From Chloroflexota bacterium (GTDB taxonomy: Bacteria; Chloroflexota; Limnocylindria; P2-11E), in contig JACDAF010000097.1 in the NCBI GenBank assembly GCA_013695575.1, positions 1-14,822 on the forward strand: DNA of 14,822 bases, written 5' to 3'. The notes under the pieces are model-generated. The model was given only the letters and a program-made list of their open reading frames with translations. It searched no databases and was not told the DNA's origin. This document shows, one piece after another, positions 1-5,622 of the stretch (the first letter of the stretch is position 1; each line of letters opens with the position of its first letter). The translations under genes and the position numbers were made by a program.

Positions 1-1
1 G

Positions 2-307
2 GACATCGTCAACGCCGTGACGGGGTGGGGGATCGGCACCGACGAGATCACCGAGATCGGCGATCGCTCGCTCGCGCTCGCGCGGTTGTTCAACCTCCGC
101 GAGGGGATCGACGCCGATACGGATCGGTTGCCGGGCACCGTCCATCGGCCGCACGTGAGCGGCGTGCTGTCGAAGATGCGCCTGGACGAGGACGGTGTCC
201 ACGAGCAGATCCAGGACTACTACCGCGCGCGGGGATGGGATGACGCGGGCGTGCCAACGAGCGAGACGCTGGAAAGGCTCGGGATCACGGAGTACGCCCG
301 CAACTAG
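2..307 (+). CDS. Aldehyde:ferredoxin oxidoreductase family, C-terminal fragment (5' end outside window)
   Basis: The reading frame is open from base 2 and ends at TAG 305-307, giving the last 101 residues of a protein that begins left of the window. The fragment reads DIVNAVTGW, then an acidic helix leading to LARLFNLREG, then an LPGT stretch, a YYRARGWD motif and a closing GVPTSETLERLG. This is the characteristic C-terminal order of the tungsten (or molybdenum) bis-pyranopterin aldehyde:ferredoxin oxidoreductases, which oxidise aldehydes to acids with ferredoxin as acceptor in the cytoplasm. The cofactor-binding N-terminal domain and the iron-sulfur cysteines are not in this part; the fragment has no cysteine. 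Family assignment is firm, substrate is unknown. A GTG at 17 could be mistaken for a start, but homology continues upstream of it. Confidence 0.88.
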   Translation, partial: DIVNAVTGWGIGTDEITEIGDRSLALARLFNLREGIDADTDRLPGTVHRPHVSGVLSKMRLDEDGVHEQIQDYYRARGWDDAGVPTSETLERLGITEYARN

Positions 308-317
308 CCGGCGCTTC

Positions 318-375
318 ATGCCTCTACGCGAAGAGGATGTGCCGCTCCTCGAGCGCTGGCTCCTGCAGCCCACGT
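318..375 (+). pseudogene. Possible N-terminal remnant of a GNAT acetyltransferase gene
   Basis: Starting at an ATG 11 bases after the preceding stop, the frame encodes MPLREEDVPLLERWLLQP, which looks like the first strand and helix of RimJ/RimL- or AacA-like GNAT enzymes (consensus of the type LRPLREEDLPLLERWL). After about residue 18 the frame, open to 521, turns into Ser/Arg/Pro-rich sequence without family character, and the complete GNAT gene at 406 lies in another frame with its own N-terminus. The simplest reading is the 5' stub of a deleted or degraded acetyltransferase gene. With only 18 residues a chance resemblance cannot be excluded. Confidence 0.35.
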
Positions 376-392
376 CCGCGGGTGCTCGCCCC

Positions 393-398
393 TATCCT
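393..398 (+). promoter_or_regulatory. TAnnnT -10 box of the GNAT gene (leaderless type)
   Basis: TATCCT lies 7 bases before the GTG at 406 and there is no Shine-Dalgarno sequence between. This spacing would put the transcription start at or next to the start codon. No convincing -35 box is visible. Confidence 0.5.
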
Positions 399-405
399 CC
401 GTGCC

Positions 406-858
406 GTGACCGATCTGCTGGTGAGGCTCTACGACCTGCCAGCACGCCGTACCCTGGCCGGCATCGACGTTCGGCGAGCGCTTCCGCCAGAAAAACACGC
501 GGTCACCACGTGGATGCGTGAGACGTTCGGGCTCCACTGGGCGAGCGAATGCGACGTCGCGTTCGCCCATCGACCGGTGGGCTGTCACGTCGCGCTCCGG
601 GAGGGCGAGGTCCTCGGAGCGGCGTGCTGGGATGCAACCGCGCGCGGCTTCTTCGGACCGATCGGCACGATCGAAAGCGAGCGTGGCAAGGGCATCGGCG
701 CCGCGCTGCTGCTCGACTGCCTGCACGCCATGGCCGCTCACGGCTATGGCTACGCGATCATCGGCGGCGTCGGCCCGGTGGCATTCTACGAGCGAGTGGT
801 CGCGATCACGGAGATCCCCGGCTCGTCGCCGGGCATCTACCGGGGAATGCTGCGGTAG
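406..858 (+). CDS. GNAT family N-acetyltransferase
   Basis: Predicted cytoplasmic acetyl-CoA-dependent N-acetyltransferase of 150 residues; acceptor unknown. The acetyl-CoA-binding motif A is visible at residues about 93-99 (RGKGIGA), preceded by the strand GPIGTIES and followed by the helix LLLDCLHAMAAHGYGYAIIGGVG and an AFYERV segment typical of the GNAT C-terminal half. The N-terminal half (VRRALPPEKHAVTTWM, then WASECDVAF) appears complete, so this is not simply the frameshifted continuation of the remnant upstream. The frame is open to 337, but I chose GTG 406 because it starts the conserved part and has a TAnnnT box 7 bases upstream. It converges on the ABC permease gene, with a large hairpin between them. 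Confidence 0.8.
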   Translation: MTDLLVRLYDLPARRTLAGIDVRRALPPEKHAVTTWMRETFGLHWASECDVAFAHRPVGCHVALREGEVLGAACWDATARGFFGPIGTIESERGKGIGAALLLDCLHAMAAHGYGYAIIGGVGPVAFYERVVAITEIPGSSPGIYRGMLR

Positions 859-867
859 GAAGACGCG

Positions 868-912
868 AGTGGCGCAACCCGGAAACGGCTTGCTGTTCCG
901 GGACGCGCCACT
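868..912. terminator. Two-part hairpin between convergent genes, probable bidirectional terminator
   Basis: AGTGGCGC (868-875) pairs with GCGCCACT (905-912) over 8 bp, then a 2x2 internal loop, then CCCGGAA (878-884) pairs with TTCCGGG (896-902) over 7 bp around an 11-base loop. It starts 10 bases after the GNAT stop and includes the last bases of the permease stop codon on the other strand. There is no run of T on either side, so it would be a U-less terminator or an RNA 3'-end stabiliser. Confidence 0.65.
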
Positions 913-1732
913 AGCCCTTCACCCCGCCGACGCGGATGCCCTCGATGAAGTAGCGCTGGAACAGGAAGAAGACGGCGATCATCGGGATCGCGGCGACGGC
1001 GGCGCCGGTCATCAGCATCCCGAAGTCGGTGTTGAACTCGCCCTGCAGTGTCGCGAGCCCGACCTGGACCGGGTACTTCGCCGGGTCGCGCAGGATGACC
1101 AGCGGGAAGATGAAGGCGTTCCAGTAGCGCTGGAACGTGAAGATCGCGAGGACCGCGAGCGCCGGCCGCGAGAGCGGCAGGATGATGCGCCGGTACACCT
1201 GCCACTCCGACGCGCCGTCGAGACGGGCCGCCTGTTCGAGCTCGCTCGGCAGCGTCTGGATGAACTGCTTCATCAGGAACACGCCAAAGACATCCGCGAG
1301 GCCGGGCAGGATCACCCCGGGGTACGTGTCCAGCAGCCCGACCGTGCGGAGGATGAAGAACACCGGGATCAGCGTGACCTGCGCAGGCACCGTCAGCGTG
1401 CTGACGACGAGCCAGAACATGACGTCCCGTCCGGGGAAGCGGCGCTTGGCGAACGCGTAGCCGGCCATGCTGTCGAACAGCAGGTGGAATCCCGTGATGA
1501 CCCCCGCGATGACGACGGTATTCACGAGCCAGCGGACGATCGGCGTCGTCTCGAACAGCCGCTGGTAGTTGGTGAACGTGAGCTCCCGCGGCACGACCTC
1601 GGGCGGCACCTTCACGACGTACTGGGCGGGACTCAGTGAGGTGAGCAGGAGCCAGTAGAGCGGGAACAGCGAGAGCAGGCCCGCGACCAGGAGCATCGCG
1701 TGGACAGGGAGCCGGCTCCTAATACTCGACAT
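911..1732 (-). CDS. Carbohydrate ABC transporter permease (MalG/UgpE type)
   Basis: Inner-membrane subunit of a CUT1-type sugar importer, 273 residues. Hydrophobic segments begin at about residue 12 (MLLVAGLLSLFPLYWLLL) and continue as the usual six-helix pattern. The EAA loop that docks on the ATPase is clear at about 165-175 (LEQAARLDGAS), followed by RRIILPLSRPAL. The C-terminus has the FIEGIRVGGVKG ending usual for MalG-type permeases, so the protein is complete. The ATG at 1732 overlaps the end of the upstream permease gene by 14 bases and has no clear Shine-Dalgarno, suggesting translational coupling. It is the last gene of the operon and ends in the hairpin at 868-912. The sugar cannot be told from sequence. 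Confidence 0.92.
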   Translation of the reverse strand: MSSIRSRLPVHAMLLVAGLLSLFPLYWLLLTSLSPAQYVVKVPPEVVPRELTFTNYQRLFETTPIVRWLVNTVVIAGVITGFHLLFDSMAGYAFAKRRFPGRDVMFWLVVSTLTVPAQVTLIPVFFILRTVGLLDTYPGVILPGLADVFGVFLMKQFIQTLPSELEQAARLDGASEWQVYRRIILPLSRPALAVLAIFTFQRYWNAFIFPLVILRDPAKYPVQVGLATLQGEFNTDFGMLMTGAAVAAIPMIAVFFLFQRYFIEGIRVGGVKG

Positions 1733-2597
1733 CGGACCGAAGGGAGCGGAACTGCAGGACCGCGACCGCGACTGCCATGACGAAGAGGACGACGGCCATC
1801 GCGCTCGCGAGCCCGTAGCGGCCGAACTGGAACGCGGTGCTGTAGATGAGCTGGACGATCGTGATGGTGGCGTTGTTCGGCCCGCCCCCGTTCGTCATCA
1901 CGTACACGCGCTCGAAGATCTGGAACGCGAGGATGGTGTAGATGACGAGCAGGTAAAGCGTCGTCGGCTTGAGCAGGGGCACGGTGATGCGCCACCACTT
2001 CGTGAACCAGCCCGCGCCCTCGACGTCCGCCGCTTCATAGAGCTCTCGTGGGAGCGAATTGATCGCGGCGGAATAGAGGACGACGCCGCCCCCGGGGATC
2101 GTGAGGACCGCGCTCAGGATGACCGCGAGAAGCGCCTCGTCCGAGCTACCGATCCAGAGGAACGGCCCAAGGCCCACTGCGCCGAGCGCGGTATTCGCGA
2201 GGCCGAAGGGATTCGGGTTGAAGATCCAGCGCCAGACCATTGCGACGAGGATCGCGGAGTTCACCAGGGGCAGGTAGAACAGCGCACGGTAGAACGTCTG
2301 GTTCTTGCGGCCGAGCGGCTGGATGAGGCTCGCGACGACGAGTGCGAGCACGATCTGGGCCGCGACGACCACCACCGTGAAGAGCACCGTGTTCCCGAGC
2401 GCCTGGCGGAAGACCGGATCCTCCGCGAGGGTGGCGAAATTCTCGAAGCCGATCCACTCGCCACCGACGACCGACGCGCTCTGCAGCGACAGTGCGAATG
2501 CCTGGGCGACCGGCAGCAACGTGAAGACCACGAAGAGCGAGAACGTCGGCAGGACGAACAGGTATGACCAGCCGTGACGCCGGAGCGCCGCGGGCAC
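1719..2597 (-). CDS. Sugar ABC transporter permease (MalF/UgpA type)
   Basis: First membrane subunit of the CUT1 importer, 292 residues. It opens with WSYLFVLPTFSLFVVFTLLP, the usual first helix of UgpA-like permeases, then has GFENF in the periplasmic loop, a FYRALFYLPLVNS segment, and the EAA loop at about 187-196 (YEAADVEGAG) followed by ITVPLLKPTT. The C-terminal part contains FERVYVMTNGGGPNNAT, another family hallmark. The GTG start at 2597 lies 2 bases after the stop of the binding-protein gene and lacks a Shine-Dalgarno, so reinitiation by terminating ribosomes is likely. It pairs with the following permease to form the transmembrane channel. No ATP-binding subunit is encoded in this operon. 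Confidence 0.92.
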   Translation of the reverse strand: MPAALRRHGWSYLFVLPTFSLFVVFTLLPVAQAFALSLQSASVVGGEWIGFENFATLAEDPVFRQALGNTVLFTVVVVAAQIVLALVVASLIQPLGRKNQTFYRALFYLPLVNSAILVAMVWRWIFNPNPFGLANTALGAVGLGPFLWIGSSDEALLAVILSAVLTIPGGGVVLYSAAINSLPRELYEAADVEGAGWFTKWWRITVPLLKPTTLYLLVIYTILAFQIFERVYVMTNGGGPNNATITIVQLIYSTAFQFGRYGLASAMAVVLFVMAVAVAVLQFRSLRSDVEY

Positions 2598-2599
2598 TG

Positions 2600-3967
2600 C
2601 TACTTGTTCGCTTCGTCCAGCAGCCGCTGCGCGGCCGTCGCAACCTCGTCCAGCGCCTGCTTCGGCGTCTTCTTTCCTTCCAGCGCGGCGTCACGCGCCG
2701 GACGCAGGTGCTTCTGGTCGATCTCCGAGAAGGTGCGGACGTTCGGCAGCACGTAGGTGAAGGAGCTCATCTTCGCGACCTTGGCCTTCGCCGGGTGGTA
2801 CTCCCCGTAGATCCCGGCGGCCGACACACGTGCCGCCGGCGCAAGCCAGTACTCGACCGGGGGCGTCATCTTCTTGAGATCCGGCCCGATCTCTGGCCCC
2901 GTGAGGTACTTGGCGAACTGGTGCGCGGCCCCCTTCTTGTCCGCATCCTGCTGCTCCCGCACCGCGATGAAGCCGACGCCGCCCCACGCGGTCTGCTCAC
3001 CCTTGCCCTTCGGGAAGTTCGCGATCTCCCAGCTCTTTGCGTACTCGAACTTCTTGTCCGCGTTGAGGACGTTGATCATCGCGCTCGGGCGCTGCAGGAT
3101 CGCGATGTCGCCGCTGATGAAGCGCGCCTGCGCGTCGTTCGGGTTGAGCGTGAGGAAGTCGGGCGGCATGACCTTCTCCCTGGCGAGGGCCACCCACTTT
3201 TCGAGGCCGCTCACGGCCTCGGCGCTGTTGAAGGTCCACTTCTTGACGTCCTTGTCGTAGGGGCGGCCGCCGTCGACGAGCATGAAGGCGAACTCGTCGT
3301 TCGCATGCGCGAAGCCATACACCTGCTTTCCGTCCGCCCGCTTGAACGTCAGCTTCTTCGCCGCCTCGAGGAACTCGTCGTAGGTCCAGCTGCCGTCCTT
3401 CGGCGGCGTGACACCTCGCTCGTTGAAGAGATCGAGGTTGATGTACTCGAACCAGGGGACGATCCAAAGCGGGTACGCGACGACCTTGTCCTTGTAGGTC
3501 GTCGCCTGGAGCGCGCTCGGGTTGAAGTCCCGCCGCTCCGCGTCGGTGAGGGGCGCCTCGGAGAGCTGCCCCGCCGCGGCGTACTTGAGGACGTCGCCGC
3601 CGGTCGTGTGGAACACGTCCGGGCCGGCCTTCTGCTGGAGGATCGCGATGTCGAACTTCTGGTCGGTCTCCGCTCCGAACGGTCCACCCTGGATCGCGAG
3701 CGTGACGTTCGGCTGGCGCTCGCGGAACGCTTTCACCGCTCCGTCGGACGTCAGCGTCTCGGCGTTCTGGCTGCCTGGGGTGTAATTCCGGCGCCACCAC
3801 TCGATGCTCACCGGCTTCGCCGACGCGGCCGCCGTCCCGGCCGGGGTCCCGCTCTGGGCCCCGCCTGATGGACCGGCGCCTGGAGCGCACGCCGCGGCCG
3901 CGCCGATCGCCGCAACGCTCTGCAGGAACCGCCGGCGGGAGATCGTCGTGCCCGATCCGCGCTCCAT
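2600..3967 (-). CDS. Extracellular sugar-binding protein of ABC transporter, Tat-type lipoprotein
   Basis: Solute-binding lipoprotein of 455 residues that captures the sugar outside the membrane and delivers it to the two permeases encoded downstream. The N-terminus has a twin-arginine motif at residues 10-16 (SRRRFLQ), a short hydrophobic stretch, and a lipobox ending in Cys27 (AAAC), then a Gly/Ala/Ser/Thr/Pro-rich linker to about residue 50. The mature part starts VSIEWWRRNY and has the features of family 1 binding proteins: GPDVFHTTGGD, YPLWIVPWFEYINLDLF, WTYDEFLEAAKKLT and GGVGFIAV. The frame is open back to 4048, but ATG 3967 is preceded by GGAGGTG at 5 bases, which also puts the Tat motif near the N-terminus. 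First gene of the operon. Confidence 0.93.
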   Translation of the reverse strand: MERGSGTTISRRRFLQSVAAIGAAAACAPGAGPSGGAQSGTPAGTAAASAKPVSIEWWRRNYTPGSQNAETLTSDGAVKAFRERQPNVTLAIQGGPFGAETDQKFDIAILQQKAGPDVFHTTGGDVLKYAAAGQLSEAPLTDAERRDFNPSALQATTYKDKVVAYPLWIVPWFEYINLDLFNERGVTPPKDGSWTYDEFLEAAKKLTFKRADGKQVYGFAHANDEFAFMLVDGGRPYDKDVKKWTFNSAEAVSGLEKWVALAREKVMPPDFLTLNPNDAQARFISGDIAILQRPSAMINVLNADKKFEYAKSWEIANFPKGKGEQTAWGGVGFIAVREQQDADKKGAAHQFAKYLTGPEIGPDLKKMTPPVEYWLAPAARVSAAGIYGEYHPAKAKVAKMSSFTYVLPNVRTFSEIDQKHLRPARDAALEGKKTPKQALDEVATAAQRLLDEANK

Positions 3968-3972
3968 CGCTT

Positions 3973-3979
3973 CACCTCC
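3973..3979 (-). promoter_or_regulatory. Shine-Dalgarno site deciding the binding-protein start
   Basis: Read on the minus strand this is GGAGGTG, 5 bases before ATG 3967. It fixes the start 27 codons inside the open frame. It is one of only two strong Shine-Dalgarno sites I see in the window. Confidence 0.8.
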
Positions 3980-3997
3980 GAACCTGTGTGGGGCTGG

Positions 3998-4003
3998 ACT
4001 ATA
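3998..4003 (-). promoter_or_regulatory. Probable -10 box of the sugar ABC operon
   Basis: Read on the minus strand this is TATAGT, five of six bases of the consensus, 30 bases before ATG 3967. It would give a leader of roughly 24 bases containing the GGAGGTG site. No clear -35 box is found 16-18 bases upstream. No operator palindrome for a sugar regulator is evident in the 143-base gap to fabI. Confidence 0.45.
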
Positions 4004-4098
4004 GCGGCCGCTCAGGGGGCACGGGGAGAGGCTCCTCACCGGATGCACTGCGGACCAAGGCGGCTTCCGGCGGCCTCTGGGATGATTCGCCGCGGCAC

Positions 4099-4106
4099 GG
4101 GAGGTG
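4099..4106 (+). promoter_or_regulatory. Shine-Dalgarno site of fabI
   Basis: GGGAGGTG ends 4 bases before GTG 4111 and decides the start. A GATGAT hexamer at 4081-4086, with four of six -10 consensus bases, would give a short leader that still contains this site; that promoter is tentative. Confidence 0.7.
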
Positions 4107-4110
4107 CGTC

Positions 4111-4899
4111 GTGGGTCTGCTCGAGGGAAAGAAGGCGCTCGTCATGGGCGTCGGCAACAAGCGCAGCATCGCGTGGGGGATCGCCGCCGCCTTTCAGCGC
4201 GAGGGCGCGGATCTCGCGTTCAGCTACCCGAACGACCGCCTCAAGGAGAACGTCGTCGAGCTGGTGAACACGCTGCCGGAGCCGACGAACATCCCGGTGC
4301 TGCGCTGCGACGTCGCGAAGCAGGAGGAAGTCGACGCGCTCTTCGCCGCGATCGGTGAGCGGTGGGGGATGCTCGACGTCCTCGTGCATTCGATCGCGTA
4401 CGCGGCGGTCGAGGACCTCAAGGGACGGTTCCATGAGATCAGCCGTGATGGATTGAAGGTCGCGATCGACGTGAGCGCCTACTCGCTCATCGCCATCGCG
4501 CGCGGTGCGCTCCCGCTCTTCGAGAAAGCCGGTGGTGGCTCGGTCATGTCACTCACCTTCAACGCTGTCGAGCGGGTCGTGCCCTCGTACAACTCGATGG
4601 CGATGGCGAAGGCCGTGCTCGAGTCCTCGACCCGCTACCTCGCCGCTGATCTCGGCCCGCAGAACATCCGCGTGAACAGCATCTCCGCCGGTCCCCTGAA
4701 GACCCTGGCTGGCAGCGCGGTGAAGGGCATCTCCGCCGCGCGCGACCTCATGGAGTCGAAGTCCCCGCTGCGCCGGAACATCACGCAGGAGGAGGTCGGG
4801 AACGTCGCGGTGTTCCTCGCCAGCGACTGGTCGCGCTGCGTCACCGGGGAGACGATCTTCGCGGATAACGGCTTCAACATCCTCGGGGTCACCGATTAG
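4111..4899 (+). CDS. fabI: Enoyl-[acyl-carrier-protein] reductase (NADH), FabI
   Basis: Catalyses the last reduction of each fatty-acid elongation cycle (trans-2-enoyl-ACP to acyl-ACP) in the cytoplasm. The 262-residue length fits FabI. The divergent short-chain-dehydrogenase nucleotide motif is at 13-25 (GVGNKRSIAWGIA), HSIAYA is at 93-98, the catalytic Tyr160 and Lys167 lie in YNSMAMAK, and SAGPLKTLA and the VTGETIFADNGFNILG C-terminus are present. The upstream aromatic residue that is Tyr146 in E. coli FabI is Phe150 here (SLTFNAVERVVPSY), as at Phe149 of mycobacterial InhA. The frame is open from 3868, but GTG 4111 has a strong Shine-Dalgarno and begins the conserved fold. It is transcribed alone, divergent from the sugar operon and convergent with the hydrolase gene. 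Confidence 0.95.
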   Translation: MGLLEGKKALVMGVGNKRSIAWGIAAAFQREGADLAFSYPNDRLKENVVELVNTLPEPTNIPVLRCDVAKQEEVDALFAAIGERWGMLDVLVHSIAYAAVEDLKGRFHEISRDGLKVAIDVSAYSLIAIARGALPLFEKAGGGSVMSLTFNAVERVVPSYNSMAMAKAVLESSTRYLAADLGPQNIRVNSISAGPLKTLAGSAVKGISAARDLMESKSPLRRNITQEEVGNVAVFLASDWSRCVTGETIFADNGFNILGVTD

Positions 4900-4928
4900 G
4901 CGAGGGAGGGCTTTGCCCACCGAGCCGC
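4898..4928. repeat. Intergenic repeat, copy 1
   Basis: AGGCGAGGGAGG, 3 variable bases, then TTGCCC and a CCG-rich tail. The same arrangement occurs at 11037-11067: the first 21 positions agree except for the 3-base gap. It begins inside the fabI stop codon and lies between convergent genes. It can form a small GGGC-TTT-GCCC hairpin (4908-4918). The remaining bases to 4985 are G+C-rich, with a GGGCGCCC palindrome at 4931-4938 and no gene. Confidence 0.5.
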
Positions 4929-4985
4929 AGGGGCGCCCGCGAGCCCGAGCAGACGCAGTCAGCGAGGGGAGCAGGGATCAAGGGA

Positions 4986-5600
4986 TCACGACATGCGGAA
5001 CCCGCGCAGCCAGGTGAGCTCGGTGGCGATGGTCGTGGTCGCGCCATGTCCCGGATATACCAGCGTGTCCGCCGGAAGCGCCGCCAGCCGCGCAAGGCTG
5101 CGTTCCATCGCATCCTCATCGCCGCCGGGGAGATCGACACGCCCGATGTTGCCGGCGAAGAGGACGTCCCCCGAGAACAGCGTTCCCTCGCGAGCCAGGT
5201 AGAAGCAGGTCGAGCCTTCCGTATGACCGGGCGTGTGCAGCGCGGTGATCTCGAGATCGGCCACGTAGCGAACCGGTCCTTCATCGAGGAGATCGTCGGC
5301 CCGGCACAACGGCACCTCGAAGCCAGGCTGTGACGAGCTCGACGCCAAGCGGTAGGCGTCGGCACGGTGGATCGCGAGCCGCGCGCGGGTGGCCTCTTTC
5401 ACGGCCTTGTTCCCGTACACGTGATCGGGATGACCATGGGTGTTGAGGATCGCCTGGAGACGCAGGCCGTCGTCCTTCACCGCTGCCAGAAGCGCACGCT
5501 CGCCCATCGACGGATCGATCGCGATCGCTTCCCCGTGGTCGTCAGCGATGAGGTACGTCCCGTTGTCGAATGGCGGCACCCGCCAGGCCCGTATCTTCAT
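4986..5600 (-). CDS. MBL-fold metallo-hydrolase, glyoxalase-II-like (YcbL type)
   Basis: Predicted cytoplasmic binuclear-metal hydrolase of 204 residues, probably acting on a glutathione-like or other thioester; substrate not determined by sequence. The metal-binding set is complete: HGHPDH at 55-60, His126 in TPGHTEGS, Asp145 in LFSGDVLF and His185 in YPGHGATTT. The GNIGRVDLPGGD stretch (150-161) and the short length, lacking the extra C-terminal helices of classical glyoxalase II, fit the YcbL-like branch. The frame is open to 5705, but MKIRAWRVPPFDNGTYLI at 5600 is the natural family N-terminus and has a TAnnnT box 6 bases upstream. It is divergent from the GGT-like gene with only 22 bases between start codons. 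Confidence 0.88.
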   Translation of the reverse strand: MKIRAWRVPPFDNGTYLIADDHGEAIAIDPSMGERALLAAVKDDGLRLQAILNTHGHPDHVYGNKAVKEATRARLAIHRADAYRLASSSSQPGFEVPLCRADDLLDEGPVRYVADLEITALHTPGHTEGSTCFYLAREGTLFSGDVLFAGNIGRVDLPGGDEDAMERSLARLAALPADTLVYPGHGATTTIATELTWLRGFRMS

Positions 5601-5606
5601 TGTCCG

Positions 5607-5612
5607 AGGGTA
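5607..5612 (-). promoter_or_regulatory. TAnnnT -10 box of the metallo-hydrolase gene (leaderless type)
   Basis: Read on the minus strand this is TACCCT, 6 bases before ATG 5600, with no Shine-Dalgarno between. Its first two bases (5611-5612) are also the first two bases of the opposite-strand box at 5611-5616. Confidence 0.55.
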
Positions 5613-5616
5613 TCGT
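5611..5616 (+). promoter_or_regulatory. TAnnnT -10 box of the GGT-like gene (leaderless type)
   Basis: TATCGT lies 6 bases before ATG 5623. A GAGGG at 5606-5610 is 12 bases from the ATG, too far for a good ribosome site. Together with the minus-strand TACCCT it forms a back-to-back pair sharing one TA step. Confidence 0.55.
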
Positions 5617-5622
5617 TCGCCC

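Noticed and set aside
518..1639. Long plus-strand open frame (373 codons) opposite the ABC permease
   Set aside because: The product is Arg/Glu/Asp/His-rich low-complexity sequence with no family motif; it is the antisense shadow of a clear permease gene in G+C-rich DNA.
2564..3868. 434-codon plus-strand open frame opposite the sugar-binding protein gene
   Set aside because: Composition is Arg/Leu/Val/Glu-rich with no recognisable domain, and the opposite strand is a certain gene with signal peptide and Shine-Dalgarno.
4000..4005. Plus-strand TATAGC as a promoter for fabI, giving a shared divergent promoter with the sugar operon
   Set aside because: It lacks the conserved T6 and lies over 100 bases from the fabI start; a hexamer at 4081-4086 with the strong Shine-Dalgarno is a simpler explanation.
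4974..4988. Direct repeat GGGATCA-A-GGGATCA
   Set aside because: Only 7 bases long and partly inside the coding end of the metallo-hydrolase gene; too short to claim as a functional site.
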